Source: PALSA-1004 sp963804885
Lineage (GTDB): Bacteria; Pseudomonadota; Gammaproteobacteria; Burkholderiales; SG8-41
Assembly: GCA_963804885.1 (NCBI GenBank)
Contig: CAWDSF010000018.1
Coordinates: 62,001 to 126,000 of the forward strand
Reading direction: 5' to 3'
DNA: 64,000 nt
Both the position numbers and the translations under genes were made by a program. Shown here in pieces: positions 7,911 to 17,643 of the stretch (position 1 is its first letter; each line of letters begins with the position of its first letter). The notes under the pieces were generated by a model. That model was not told where the DNA came from. It ran no database searches and saw nothing but the letters and a program-made list of their open reading frames with translations.

Positions 7911-9284
7911 ATGATGCAGTGGAACCGCTGGTACAGCCTGAAGAGCTACCTGAGCTCGGCGCTGTGGGTCGTGCCATTTTTTGCACTGGTGGGCGGCGTC
8001 GCGATCAAGCGTGCGGCGGAACGCCTCGGCACCTGGATGGTGTCCCAGAAGTTTTACGACCTCAAGACGGGATTCTTGGGGATGGACCACGATGAGGCGG
8101 TCGCGGTGCTCGACCGCATCTTCACGCTCAACCTCTCGTTCATGGTCTTCACCTTTGGCTCGTTGCTCGTCGCGATCCAGGTCGCCGGCGGGCAATATAC
8201 GCCGCGCATCATCGCAACCACGCTGTTGCGCGACAGCGTCATCCGCTGGATCGTGGGCTTCTTCGTTTTTTCCATGCTGTGGGCCAATCGTACGATGGTC
8301 CAGATGACCGCCAACATGGTGCCGCAATTTCAGCTTTTCCTCTCGATGATGTTCGGCATCGTTTCGATCGTGTTGTTTCTTTTATTGATCGATTATTCAG
8401 CAAAACTGCTGCGGCCGGTGAGCCTCGTTGCGCGAATCGGCAAAGACGCCGTCAAGGTCGTCAAGGACGTCTATCCAAATGTCATTCGCACCGCGGACAT
8501 GCCCCTGGAGCAGGCGCCAAAGCACAAGTGGAGCTTGTTGCCGTGGGAGGCCCGCACCATGACGCCAACGGCGCCTTCCGGCAAAAAACTTGGCGCTCCC
8601 GCGCGCACTGTTTTACATCAGGATTCGTCCGGAATCGTGCTGGCGGTCAACATCCCGGCACTGCTTGCCGAAGCGCGGCGCGCCGATTGCATTGTTGAAA
8701 TTGCGCCGCAGGTCGGTGACTTTGTGGCAGTCGACGAGCCGCTGTTCTACCTTTACGGCAATGCCGGCGCGATCGACGATCGCCGGCTGCGCTCATTGAT
8801 CGCATTCGGCTCTGAGCGCACGTTGGAGCAGGATCCTTTGTTCGGGTTTCGCATTCTGGTCGACATCGCGCTGAAAGCGTTATCACCTGCGATCAACGAT
8901 CCCACGACGGCCGTGCTCGCGATCGACCAGTTGCACGTCTTGTTGCGGGTCGTCGGATTGCGCAGCCTGCGCCCAGACGAATTTGCGGATGACAGCGGGC
9001 AGCTGCGGCTGATTTTCCGGACGCCGAACTGGGAACACTTCGTGCACATTTCGTTGCGCGAAATCCGCCAGTGCGGTGCGGGCAGCCTGCAAGTCGTGCG
9101 CCGCCTGCGGGCGATGATCGAAAACCTGCAGCAGACTTTGGGCGAACCACGCCGTCCCGCGCTGCAGGTGGAGCTCGATTTGTTGAACCGCGCGGCGGCG
9201 CAGCATTTCACTTTCAGCGAAGATCTTGCGCTCGCCCGCGTCCCCGATGCGCAGGGGCTGGGCGGCTCCCCGCGCGCGGCGTAA
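7911..9284 (+). CDS. DUF2254 family inner-membrane protein
   Basis: A 457-residue membrane protein. Four hydrophobic segments lie in the first 170 residues (AL WVVPFFALVGGVAI; LSFMVFTFGSLLVAIQVA; WIVGFFVFSMLWA; LSMMFGIVSIVLFLLLI). The family-typical QVAGGQYTPRIIATTLLRD motif sits between segments two and three. The soluble C-terminal half contains DPLFGFRILVDIALKALSPAINDPTTAVLAIDQL, the most conserved stretch of DUF2254. An AGGGGATC ribosome site precedes ATG 7911 (ATG 7914 also possible). The biochemical role is unknown. It converges with the phytochelatin-synthase-like gene, leaving only 5 bp between stops. Confidence 0.82.
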   Translation: MMQWNRWYSLKSYLSSALWVVPFFALVGGVAIKRAAERLGTWMVSQKFYDLKTGFLGMDHDEAVAVLDRIFTLNLSFMVFTFGSLLVAIQVAGGQYTPRIIATTLLRDSVIRWIVGFFVFSMLWANRTMVQMTANMVPQFQLFLSMMFGIVSIVLFLLLIDYSAKLLRPVSLVARIGKDAVKVVKDVYPNVIRTADMPLEQAPKHKWSLLPWEARTMTPTAPSGKKLGAPARTVLHQDSSGIVLAVNIPALLAEARRADCIVEIAPQVGDFVAVDEPLFYLYGNAGAIDDRRLRSLIAFGSERTLEQDPLFGFRILVDIALKALSPAINDPTTAVLAIDQLHVLLRVVGLRSLRPDEFADDSGQLRLIFRTPNWEHFVHISLREIRQCGAGSLQVVRRLRAMIENLQQTLGEPRRPALQVELDLLNRAAAQHFTFSEDLALARVPDAQGLGGSPRAA

Positions 9285-9289
9285 AGAGT

Positions 9290-10000
9290 CTATTTCGCAG
9301 TTCGGCCGATGATCAGAAAACCGCGCCGGGCTTTTGCGTCCGCGTCCACCGTGTTCATCGCCTCCCACAGGTCCTGAGCTTTCACCCAGTATGGCGGATA
9401 CTTGTAGCGTGCGGTATCGAGCACCAGGAACCGGTCGCTTTTCACGTCATAGGCGGCGAGCGGTGAAAAGTGACCGCCGCCTTCCTGCGATATGCGGTCA
9501 CGCGAGAAGTTGACCACCACATAGCGATTTGTCGACTTCAACGCGGCGACAGCGAGTGTCCGGAATTCGTCCGCCGAAAACTTATCGGCATGATGCTCGT
9601 CAACCACAACGTCGAAAGCCTTAAGCATGTCGCCCAATTCCGCCAGGTACAGCCCGTCGCCGGCGATGTTGCGGACGCGCTGCCTCGCAAGTACGCCCGG
9701 CGTGAAGAAGTTCTGCTCGTCAAATTTGCTATAGGGATAAGTCATTGGCGAAGATGGCGATGACACCCCCAGCGCATTGAGCACCATCACGCTTGATGCC
9801 ACGGAGCAGAAGGTGTCGATCCGTTGCGAAATAAAGTAGCGGGCGAGCGTCCAGAATTGCCCCTTGACTTCGGCCTGGTCAAAAAGCCTGGCGCTCTCGG
9901 GTTGATCGAAATAAACGAGTTTGCTGCTGTCGGCTGCGGTGGCGAGGCCCGGCAGGAAAAAAACGAGACATAGCGCGCGCAGCGTTTTTCTAAAATTCAT
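9290..10000 (-). CDS. phytochelatin synthase-like cysteine peptidase, exported
   Basis: A 236-residue protein with a signal peptide (CLVFFLPGLATAA). The rest matches the phytochelatin synthase catalytic domain (papain-like fold): QRIDTFCSVASSVMVLNAL holds the nucleophile Cys65, GGGHFSPLAAYD holds His177, and VLDTARYKYPPYWV holds Asp195. The Cys-to-His (112) and His-to-Asp (18) spacing is that of the known catalytic triad. Bacterial one-domain members chiefly hydrolyse glutathione to gamma-Glu-Cys; metal-binding peptide synthesis is less certain. Export to the periplasm is inferred from the signal. It is divergent from the Ysc84-type gene across a palindromic site; a decayed 3' copy lies at 20774-20965. 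Confidence 0.85.
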   Translation of the reverse strand: MNFRKTLRALCLVFFLPGLATAADSSKLVYFDQPESARLFDQAEVKGQFWTLARYFISQRIDTFCSVASSVMVLNALGVSSPSSPMTYPYSKFDEQNFFTPGVLARQRVRNIAGDGLYLAELGDMLKAFDVVVDEHHADKFSADEFRTLAVAALKSTNRYVVVNFSRDRISQEGGGHFSPLAAYDVKSDRFLVLDTARYKYPPYWVKAQDLWEAMNTVDADAKARRGFLIIGRTAK

Positions 10001-10058
10001 ACATGATTTCCCGAAGCACCGTCAATCCCTCATCATATGCGCCTTGGATAGCAACCGT

Positions 10059-10076
10059 ATTGGACCAAGGTCCAAT
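10059..10076. promoter_or_regulatory. 18-bp palindrome, site 1 (ATTGGACC/GGTCCAAT)
   Basis: ATTGGACCAAGGTCCAAT: both 8-bp arms are perfect inverted copies around AA, the best palindrome of the set. A further half-site ATTGGAC follows directly at 10077. It lies in the 314-bp divergent gap, 58 bp before the phytochelatin-synthase-like start and about 240 bp before the Ysc84 start. Nothing else in the gap looks coding. Confidence 0.7.
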
Positions 10077-10314
10077 ATTGGACTATCCCACGGCCGCGTA
10101 CCCTACGCTTGGACGCAAATTCGTCCTCTTGGTGCATATCCCGTTCAAGAAAGACATTAATCGCGAATACGCGATAATCGGCCTATGGCGGTCGCTATCC
10201 GTAAGTTGATTCAGATCAGTATCTTCAGAGCGACGCCGCGCTAGAATCGCCCATTGCAAAAGGCTGTTTTGGCATGTAAATCAGACGCTTTTCACTGAAA
10301 AAAGGAGTTACATT

Positions 10315-10865
10315 ATGAGCAAGACGATTCGAATCCTGCAAGCGTTCTCGTGCTTGCGCTGACGGTTCTGGCATTGGGTCCGGTATGGGCGGCCTCGGGC
10401 GCTGAGCTCGCAAAAGAGTCGCAGGCCGCGCTGAAAACGCTATATGCGAAAACGCCGTCCGCGAAGACGCTGGGTGACACGGCCAAAGGCATTCTGGTGT
10501 TTCCGAGCGTGACCAAGGCCGGATTGATGGTGGGCGCTCAGGCCGGCGAAGGGGTGCTTCTCGAGAAAGGGAAAGTGACGGATTATTACAGCACCGCCGC
10601 GGCTTCGGTCGGATTGCAGGCGGGCGTCCAGACGTACGGCTATGCGCTTTTTTTCATGAACGATGAAGACCTAAAATATCTGAAAACGAGTGACGGCTGG
10701 TCGCTCGGCAGCGGACCGAACATCGTCATCGCAGATGAGGGTACCGCGAAAGACCCATCGACGCTGACAAGCCAGAAGGGCGTCTACGGTTTTATCTTCA
10801 GTCAGAAGGGGCTAATGGCGGGGCTCGGTCTCGTCGGTCAGAAGATCACGAAAATCAAGAAATGA
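10315..10865 (+). CDS. Ysc84/lipid-binding SYLF-type protein, frameshift in signal peptide
   Basis: Most of the gene reads in frame 3 and gives a protein of the Ysc84 (SYLF) family: SQAALKTLYAKTPSAKTLGDTAKGILVFPSVTKAGLMVGAQAGEG, a YYSTAAASVGLQAGVQTYGYALFFM core and the end TSQKGVYGFIFSQKGLMAGLGLVGQKITK. Such proteins bind lipids; bacterial forms are exported. The best start is ATG 10315, preceded by AAAGGAG, but it reads MSKTIRILQAFSC and then hits TGA. One missing base between about 10335 and 10350 would join it to LALTVLALGPVWAA, completing a normal signal peptide. Without that correction translation would have to begin at GTG 10350 with no basic N-terminus. A decayed copy lies at 29065-29205. 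Confidence 0.75.
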
Positions 10866-10955
10866 GTTTGAATCCGGCGGGCCGGCGCGCGGCGGCCCGC
10901 CGCGCATCGAGATTGTGCCGGCATGTATGAGTCTGAAAAAAAAGTTTCGGGGTCC

Positions 10956-12266
10956 ATGATGATCGCTAATTTCAAGAGCCGCTGTTTCCACACATCACCA
11001 GTGCGCAAAGGCGCCTTGCTCGCACTCGCGGGTATTGCGGCCGTGCTTGCGGCGGGCTGCGAGAAAAAAGCCGAGACGCCCGTAGCGCTGCCGGAAGTGA
11101 CCGTGCTCAAGATCGAGCCACACGATACGCCGATCGTTTACGAATACATCGCGCAGACGCAGAGTCCCCAGCAGGTCAACATCGTGGCCCGCGTCAATGG
11201 CTTTCTGGACAAGCAGGCGTATACCGAAGGTGAAATTGTCAGGGAAGGCCAGCTCCTGTTCCAGATGGATCAGAAGCCTTTCATCGCCGCACTGGCCGAA
11301 GCGCAGGCAGGATGGGAAAAAGCCAAGGCCGCGCACGATACCGCCGTCGCCAACCTTAACCGGGTCAAACCACTGGCCGCGCAGAACGCGTTGTCGCAGA
11401 AAGATCTGGACGATTCCACCGGCAACGAGCAAGCGACCGCGGCGTCGCTGGCGGCGGCGAAAGCGAACGTCGATACCGCGAAGCTCAATCTGTCGTACAC
11501 CACGATCAATTCACCGGTCAACGGCGTGTCGGCCGCCGCGCAGCAAAAAGTCGGAGCCTACCTGAATCCGGCTAACAGCCAGTTGACGACGGTGTCGTCG
11601 CTCAATCCGATGTGGGTGAATTTCAGCATATCGGAAAACGAATTGTCGGCGTTTCGCGACCAGGTCAGCAAAGGCCTGATCATTCCGCCGAAGGACAATA
11701 ACTTTGCGGTCGAAATCGTGCTCGTCGACGGCACCACGTTTCCGCAGACGGGCAGGATCACCTATACCGATCCATCCTTCAATCCGCAGACCGGGACGTT
11801 TTTATTGCGCACGACGTTTTCCAATCCGAAAGGCGCGCTGCGGCCGAACCAGTACGTGCGCGCGCGGCTGAAAGGCGCGAAGCGCCCGAATGCCATCCTG
11901 GTACCGCAAGACGCCGTGCAGCAGGGCGGCAAGGGCCATTTCGTGTGGGTGATCGACAAGGACGGCAAGGCCGAAAACCGGCCGGTGACGCCGGGCGATT
12001 GGTACGGCGACCAATGGTTCATCAACTCGGGACTCAAGGCGGGCGAGCAAGTGGTGGTCGGCGGTGCGCTGAAGTTGCGCGCTGGCGCGGCCGTGAAGGC
12101 GACTCCCTATGTAGCGAAGGCGCCGGAGACGCCGGCCGTTATAAAACCGGCGGAGGACAAAGCCGCCAAGCCAGCCGCCGCGCCGGCAGAGAAGACGAAG
12201 GACGCGGAACCGGCGGCAGTAAAGTCGCCGGCGAAAGCCGCCGAACCGGCTGCGGCCGCGAAATAA
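10956..12266 (+). CDS. RND efflux periplasmic adaptor (AcrA/MexA type lipoprotein)
   Basis: This is the membrane-fusion subunit of a tripartite RND pump. The N-terminus has a lipobox (VLAAGC) for inner-membrane anchoring. It is followed by the lipoyl half-motif (QQVNIVARVNGFLDKQAYTEGEIVREGQLLFQMD), a helical hairpin (about residues 100-165 of the mature part), the second lipoyl half (INSPVNGVSAAAQQKVGAYL) and the beta-barrel/membrane-proximal domains. The C-terminus adds an unusual Ala/Pro/Lys-rich tail of about 55 residues. ATG 10956 is preferred (GGGG before it); ATG 10923 and GTG 11000 are alternatives. It is 15 bp upstream of the pump gene. Confidence 0.9.
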   Translation: MMIANFKSRCFHTSPVRKGALLALAGIAAVLAAGCEKKAETPVALPEVTVLKIEPHDTPIVYEYIAQTQSPQQVNIVARVNGFLDKQAYTEGEIVREGQLLFQMDQKPFIAALAEAQAGWEKAKAAHDTAVANLNRVKPLAAQNALSQKDLDDSTGNEQATAASLAAAKANVDTAKLNLSYTTINSPVNGVSAAAQQKVGAYLNPANSQLTTVSSLNPMWVNFSISENELSAFRDQVSKGLIIPPKDNNFAVEIVLVDGTTFPQTGRITYTDPSFNPQTGTFLLRTTFSNPKGALRPNQYVRARLKGAKRPNAILVPQDAVQQGGKGHFVWVIDKDGKAENRPVTPGDWYGDQWFINSGLKAGEQVVVGGALKLRAGAAVKATPYVAKAPETPAVIKPAEDKAAKPAAAPAEKTKDAEPAAVKSPAKAAEPAAAAK

Positions 12267-12281
12267 CCGGGGCGCCGACGC

Positions 12282-15200
12282 ATGTTCTCCAAGTTTTTTA
12301 TTGAGCGGCCGATCTTCGCGACGGTCATCTCGCTGCTGATTTGCGTGGCGGGGCTGGTTTCGATGAAGGTGCTGCCCATCGCGCAGTATCCGACGATCAC
12401 GCCGGTCCAGGTGCAGGTGACGACGACTTATCCGGGTGCTGATTCGAAGACGGTCGGCAACTCGGTGGCGGCACCGATCGAAGCGCAGATCAACGGCGTC
12501 GACAACATGCTCTACATGACGTCGATCAGCTCGAACACCGGCCAGCTCACCATCACGGTTTACTTCACGCTCGACACCGACCCCGACATGGCGCAGGTGC
12601 AGGTGCAGAACCGCGTCAATCTCGCGCTGCCTCAACTGCCCGAGGCGGTAACCCAGTTCGGCGTGTCGGTGCAGAAGAAATCGGCGAGCATCCTGATGAT
12701 CGTCGCTCTCTACGACAAGGAAAGCCGCTACACGCCGGAATACGTGACGAACTACACCAACGTCTACGTGCTCGACGCGATCAAGCGCGTGAACGGCGCC
12801 GGCCAGGCGCAGATCTTCGGCATGCCCGACCAGGCGATGCGCCTCTGGATGGATCCAAACCGCATGGCTTCGCTCGGCATCACCACCACGGACATTGCCA
12901 CTGCCGTTTCGAACCAGAACGCGCTTGTCAGTGCCGGCCAGGTCAACGCGGAGCCGAACAAAGGCAAAGTGTCGATGACCTTTCCGGTGGTGACCGAGTC
13001 GCCGTTCGTCGAACCATCGCGCTACGAAAACATCATCCTGCGCGCCAACCCCGATGGCTCCGCAATCGTGCGCGTCAAGGACGTCGCGCGCGCCGAGACC
13101 GGGCGCCGCCAGTACATCGACGACAACAAGTTCAACGGCGCTGCGACCACGCCGATCGTCATCTACCAGCAGCCCGGCGCCAACGGTCTCGAAGTGTCGG
13201 CGCAGATCCGCAAGACGATGGAGGAAATCAAGAAAAGCCTGCCGGCCGGCATCGATTACGCAATCGCGCTCGACACCACGGATTTCGTGAAGCTGTCGAT
13301 CGAGGAAGTGATCCACACGCTGTTCGAAGCGATCGTGCTGGTCGTCCTGGTCGTGTACCTGTTCCTGCAGAACTTCCGCGCCACCATCATTTGCACCGTG
13401 GCCATCTTCGTGGCGCTGATCGGCACTTTCCTCGGCATGCTCGCGCTCGGTTTCTCGATCAACCTGCTGACCCTGTTCGGTCTGGTGCTGGCGATCGGTA
13501 TCGTGGTCGACGACGCGATCGTGGTGGTGGAAAACGTCGAGCGCAACATGCATGCGCATCATCTGCCGGCCAAGGAGGCCGCGATCAAGGCGATGGACGA
13601 GGTCGCCGGGCCCGTGATCGCGGTGGTGCTGGTATTCGCCGCGGTGTTCGTGCCGGCGGGCTTCCTGCCCGGCACCACCGGCCAGCTCTACAAGCAGTTC
13701 GCGCTGACGATCGCGTTGTCCGTGGCGATCTCGGGCTTCGTGGCGTTGACGCTGACGCCGGCAATGTGCGCCCTCCTGCTGAAACACACCACGCCACCGA
13801 CCAAGGGACCCTTCGCGTGGTTCAACCGCCAGTTCGACCGCCTGACCAAGGCCTACGGCCGCGCGACGCTATTGACCATCAAGCGCATGTTCCTCGCCTT
13901 CGGGGTGTTCGCGTTCATGTTGTACGGAATCGTGCACCTGTTCAAAGTCATTCCGACGAGTTTCGTGCCGAACGAAGACCAGGGTTACACCTTTGCGCAG
14001 ATCGTGATGCCCGACGCCGCCAGCATGAAACGCACGGTCGACACGGCGAACCAGATCGACGCGCTGTTCTCCAAAAACACGGCAGTTGCCGACCGCACGA
14101 TCGTCAACGGTTACAGCTTCATCGACGGCCAGTACAAGTCCAATGTCGCGGCGATGTTCGTCACCTTCAAGGATTTCAAAGAGCGCTACAAAGATGTCGA
14201 TACCGCCAAAAAGGAAAACGTCAAAGCCATTCTGGCGGGCGTTTATGCCGGATCGCAGCACGTCGATACGGGCGTGTTCATCCCGATCGCACCGCCGGCA
14301 ATCCCGGGCATCGGCACCGGCAGCGGTTTCGAGTTCTGGATCCAGGACAAGGTGAGCGGCGACCCGCTGCGCCTCAACGAAATCACCCAGCAGTTCCTCG
14401 CGGAAGCCAACCAGCGCCCCGAGCTTGGGCGCGTGGCGACGACGTATCGCGGCATTTCGCAGCAGATGCGGGCCAACGTCGACCGCTCGAAGGCGGTGCT
14501 GCTCGGCGTGCCGATCGCGGATGTCAACAGCGCGCTGCAGGCGCAGTTCGGCTCTATCGTGGTCAGCCAGTTCACGCAATACAGCCGGGTCTGGAACGTG
14601 GTGCTGCAGGCCGACTCGGCGTACCGCGAAAAGCCGGAGGACATTACCAAGCTATACACGCGATCGAGCAACGGCAAAATGGTGCCGCTGTCCGCCGTGG
14701 TCAACACCGAATACGTGGTCGGCCCCGATCTGGTGCCGCACTTCAACGGTTTCCCGGCGGCGCAGTTGATCGGCTCGGCAAAAGAGGGTTACAGCTCGGG
14801 GGACGCGATCAAGGCGATGCAGGAGGTCGCAGCCAAGGTATTGCCCGATGGCTACGGCTACGAGTGGTCGGGCATGGCCTATCAGGAAATCAAGTCGGGA
14901 AATTCTTCGGCGATCGCTTTTGTGTTCGGCATCCTGATCGTGTTCCTGATCCTGTCGGCGATGTACGAGTCGTGGACGCTGCCCGGCGCGGTGCTGACGG
15001 CGGTGCCGTTCGGCCTGGTCGGCGCGCTGGTTGCAACGTGGGCGCGCGGCCTCGAAAACGACGTTTACTTCCAGATCGGCCTCCTGGTGCTGGTCGGCCT
15101 TGCCGCGAAGAACGCGATCCTGATCGTCGAGTTCGCCGTCGAGCTGCGCCATCAGGGCAAGTCGCTTATCGACTCGGCGGTCGAGGCTGGCGAAATGCGC

Positions 15201-15479
15201 CTGCGGCCGATCGTCATGACGTCGCTCGCATTCATTTTCGGCTGCGTGCCGTTGTGGATCGCGATGGGCGCAGGCATGAATGCGCGCCATTCGCTCGGCA
15301 CCGGCATCATCGGCGGCATGATAGGCGCGAGTTCGCTGGCGCTGCTCTTTGTGCCGCTGTTCTTTTATTTGTTCGAACAGTTGGCGGAGCGCGGCAAAAA
15401 AGACAAGGCGATGCCGGTCGAGGGTGGCGGGGAGCCGGCACTGGCGACCGCACCCCATGCGAAGCGCGAGGACCACTGA
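12282..15479 (+). CDS. RND multidrug efflux permease (AcrB/MexB, HAE1 family)
   Basis: A full-length (1065-residue) inner-membrane proton/drug antiporter. It starts MFSKFFIERPIFATVISLLI, the standard first helix, and contains the two periplasmic porter repeats and twelve membrane segments. The conserved GLVLAIGIVVDDAIVVVENVER (the paired Asp of the proton relay in helix 4) and the second-half counterpart LLVLVGLAAKNAILIVEFA are present. It pumps amphiphilic compounds from periplasm or inner membrane out through the outer-membrane channel encoded next. No interruption is visible in 3.2 kb. Substrates cannot be told from sequence. Confidence 0.95.
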   Translation: MFSKFFIERPIFATVISLLICVAGLVSMKVLPIAQYPTITPVQVQVTTTYPGADSKTVGNSVAAPIEAQINGVDNMLYMTSISSNTGQLTITVYFTLDTDPDMAQVQVQNRVNLALPQLPEAVTQFGVSVQKKSASILMIVALYDKESRYTPEYVTNYTNVYVLDAIKRVNGAGQAQIFGMPDQAMRLWMDPNRMASLGITTTDIATAVSNQNALVSAGQVNAEPNKGKVSMTFPVVTESPFVEPSRYENIILRANPDGSAIVRVKDVARAETGRRQYIDDNKFNGAATTPIVIYQQPGANGLEVSAQIRKTMEEIKKSLPAGIDYAIALDTTDFVKLSIEEVIHTLFEAIVLVVLVVYLFLQNFRATIICTVAIFVALIGTFLGMLALGFSINLLTLFGLVLAIGIVVDDAIVVVENVERNMHAHHLPAKEAAIKAMDEVAGPVIAVVLVFAAVFVPAGFLPGTTGQLYKQFALTIALSVAISGFVALTLTPAMCALLLKHTTPPTKGPFAWFNRQFDRLTKAYGRATLLTIKRMFLAFGVFAFMLYGIVHLFKVIPTSFVPNEDQGYTFAQIVMPDAASMKRTVDTANQIDALFSKNTAVADRTIVNGYSFIDGQYKSNVAAMFVTFKDFKERYKDVDTAKKENVKAILAGVYAGSQHVDTGVFIPIAPPAIPGIGTGSGFEFWIQDKVSGDPLRLNEITQQFLAEANQRPELGRVATTYRGISQQMRANVDRSKAVLLGVPIADVNSALQAQFGSIVVSQFTQYSRVWNVVLQADSAYREKPEDITKLYTRSSNGKMVPLSAVVNTEYVVGPDLVPHFNGFPAAQLIGSAKEGYSSGDAIKAMQEVAAKVLPDGYGYEWSGMAYQEIKSGNSSAIAFVFGILIVFLILSAMYESWTLPGAVLTAVPFGLVGALVATWARGLENDVYFQIGLLVLVGLAAKNAILIVEFAVELRHQGKSLIDSAVEAGEMRLRPIVMTSLAFIFGCVPLWIAMGAGMNARHSLGTGIIGGMIGASSLALLFVPLFFYLFEQLAERGKKDKAMPVEGGGEPALATAPHAKREDH

Positions 15480-15480
15480 G

Positions 15481-16917
15481 ATGCGCGCAACCGTATTGAG
15501 CGTGGCGGTGGCCTGCGCACTCGCAGGCTGCATGATGGGTCCCGATTACAAGCGGCCGGATGTCGATACCCCGCAGGCGTACCGGGTCGAGGTCAAATCG
15601 GCGGCTGACCTTATCAACTCGGCCTGGTGGGAACAGTTCGAGGACCCGGTGCTGAACGAGCTCATCAAGACCGCGCTCGCCGAGAACAAGGACGTGCGGA
15701 TCGCGGCTTCGCGGGTCGAAGAGTTCCTCGGCCGCTACGGCGTCACGCGCTCGCAATTGTTTCCGCAGGTCGCCACGCAATTTGGCGCGGGCAGTCAACG
15801 CATATCGACAGTGACGCAGCCCGCGTTAGCGTCAACGCAGTCCAACACTTTCGATAGCTATTCGCTCGATCTCGGCATGTCGTGGGAAATCGACTTGTGG
15901 GGCAAATTGCGGCGGGCGACCGAAGCGGCGCGCGCAGAACTGCTGGCGACGGAACAGGCGCGGCAGACCGTGATCCTGTCGCTTACGTCGGGAGTCGCGA
16001 CTTCTTACGTGACACTGATCGATCTCGACCGCCAGCTCGCCATCGCGAAAAGCACCGCGGACTCGCGCGGCGAATTCTTTCGCATCATCAAGCTGCGCTT
16101 CGAAGGCGGAGTGGTGTCGGAAGTCGAGCTGAACCAGGCGCGCTCCGATTACGAATTCGCGCTGTCGACCGTGCCCGTGATCGAAAAGCAGATCGCGCAG
16201 CAGGAGAACGCGTTGTCGGTGCTGCTCGGGCGCAATCCCGGGCCGATTGCGCGCGACCGCACGCTCGACAAGCTGGTGCTGCCGCAGGTGCCTGCCGACC
16301 TGCCCTCGTCGCTGCTCGAGCGCCGGCCGGACATTCGCCAATCGGAGCAGTTGATGGTCGCCGCCAACGCGAGGATCGGGGTGGCGAAAGCACAGTTCTT
16401 CCCGACGATTTCGTTGACCGCGATTCTTGGCACCGCGAGTTCGGCGCTGGGCAATTTATTCAAAGGGGCGTCGCAGACGTGGTCGTACGGCGGCACCGTG
16501 ACGCAGCCGATCTTCACCGGCGGCAATTTGATCAGCCAGTTGCGTGTGGCCGAGTCGCAGCAGAAGACGGCGCTGCTGCAGTACCAGAAGTCGATCCAGA
16601 CGGCATTCCAGGAAGTGAACGACTCACTGATCGACCAGACCAAGACTCGCGAGCAACTTGCGGCGCAGGCGCGGCAGGTCGACTCCTTGCGCAACTATGC
16701 GCGGCTCGCGCGCTTGCGCTACGACAACGGTTTCACGAGCTATCTCGAAGTCACCGACGCCGAGACCAAGCTCTTCAACGCGGAATTGCAGTACGTGCAG
16801 TCGCAGGGCCAGCTCTTCTTTGCGCTGATCAACGTTTACAAGTCGATGGGCGGGGGCTGGGTTGTCGAAGCGGACCGCATGACCGACGCTGCGGGCATGG
16901 AAAAGACGCTGCCTTAA
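15481..16917 (+). CDS. RND outer-membrane channel lipoprotein (NodT/OprM family)
   Basis: A 478-residue outer-membrane factor. Translation starts at ATG 15481, one base after the pump stop; the signal peptide ends in the lipobox ALAGC followed by MMGPDYKRP, typical of NodT-type channels. Two internal repeats of the TolC fold follow, with conserved WWEQFEDPVLNELI, LDLGMSWEIDLWGKLRR, PADLPSSLLERRPDIRQSEQ and RLRYDNGFTSYLEV. It completes the adaptor-pump-channel operon. Confidence 0.94.
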   Translation: MRATVLSVAVACALAGCMMGPDYKRPDVDTPQAYRVEVKSAADLINSAWWEQFEDPVLNELIKTALAENKDVRIAASRVEEFLGRYGVTRSQLFPQVATQFGAGSQRISTVTQPALASTQSNTFDSYSLDLGMSWEIDLWGKLRRATEAARAELLATEQARQTVILSLTSGVATSYVTLIDLDRQLAIAKSTADSRGEFFRIIKLRFEGGVVSEVELNQARSDYEFALSTVPVIEKQIAQQENALSVLLGRNPGPIARDRTLDKLVLPQVPADLPSSLLERRPDIRQSEQLMVAANARIGVAKAQFFPTISLTAILGTASSALGNLFKGASQTWSYGGTVTQPIFTGGNLISQLRVAESQQKTALLQYQKSIQTAFQEVNDSLIDQTKTREQLAAQARQVDSLRNYARLARLRYDNGFTSYLEVTDAETKLFNAELQYVQSQGQLFFALINVYKSMGGGWVVEADRMTDAAGMEKTLP

Positions 16918-16972
16918 TAACGCACAGGTTCGCTATAAATCGTTCATTCATTAAACAAAAAGGAAACCAGTA

Positions 16973-17467
16973 ATGAAACTCGTCAAATTCATCGTAGTAC
17001 TCGCAACTCTTGCGTTGGCGGTGCCGTCGTTTGCCCAGACCAAGGGCGCCCCGAAAGGGACCGCGGATCAGGCAGACGTTCAAATCCTGCGCGACAAGCT
17101 CAAAGCGGACAAAAAGCTCGTGGTTTCCCAGAACATGAGCCTCACCGACGCCGAAGCCAAAGGCTTCTGGCCCGTGTACGACGCATATCAGAAAGACCTG
17201 CAGGCGCTTAACGACAAATTGCTGACGACGATCAAATCCTACGCGGATGCATACAACAAAGGCGCGGTTGCCGACGATGTCGCGAAGAAGCTCATGAATG
17301 AAGCGCTCGCGGTCGAAGATGAAGAGCTGAAAATGAAGCGCTCGTACGTGCCGAAGCTTGAGAAAGTTCTGCCGGGCGCGAAAGTCGCGCGCTACATGCA
17401 GATCGAAAGCAAAATCCGCGCGATCGTGAAAATGGAGCTCGCCGCGAGTATTCCGCTCGTTTACTAA
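16973..17467 (+). CDS. small exported helical protein, unknown
   Basis: A 164-residue product with a clear signal peptide (KFIVVLATLALAVPSFAQ). The mature part is charged and probably all-helical (ADQADVQILRDKLKADKKLVVSQNM, TDAEAKGFWPVYDAYQKDLQALNDKL, EDEELKMKRSYVPKLEKVLPGAKVARYMQIESKIRAI). The pattern DAEAKGFWPVYDAYQ...KLEKVLP recalls Spy/CpxP-like periplasmic proteins and sensors of similar fold, but I do not assign it firmly. AAAAGGAAA precedes ATG 16973. It follows the efflux operon by 55 bp. Confidence 0.6.
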   Translation: MKLVKFIVVLATLALAVPSFAQTKGAPKGTADQADVQILRDKLKADKKLVVSQNMSLTDAEAKGFWPVYDAYQKDLQALNDKLLTTIKSYADAYNKGAVADDVAKKLMNEALAVEDEELKMKRSYVPKLEKVLPGAKVARYMQIESKIRAIVKMELAASIPLVY

Positions 17468-17479
17468 ACGGGTAATGAA

Positions 17480-17542
17480 GGATCAAGCATGAAGTCAGGA
17501 TGGATTGTCGCCGCACGCCGTTGTGACAATGCGCGGAGATAG
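17480..17542 (+). pseudogene. 5' leader remnant resembling the Gly-zipper gene start
   Basis: A GGATCAAGCATGAAGTCAGG stretch and the codons that follow (MKSGWIVAA, stop at 17540) resemble the ribosome site and first codons of the gene at 19582 (GGAGCAAGCATGAGTTCAAG; MSSRWIVPA). Similarity stops within about 12 codons. I read it as a leftover gene start; a third copy lies at 48321. The rest of 17543-17643 shows no further feature. Confidence 0.45.
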
Positions 17543-17643
17543 CAGTGCGGGCGGGTGACGGCACCGTTTAAATAAACCCGTCATCACAGGTGAGTCAAGG
17601 ATCTTCCGTGTATCGAACCGGAACTACAACTGCCGATACGCGG

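Noticed and set aside
11802..13787. 661-codon minus-strand frame opposite the RND operon, His/Arg-rich
   Set aside because: It lies over two clearly coding genes in third-position complement and is composed of His/Arg/Asp runs typical of antisense shadows in GC-rich DNA.
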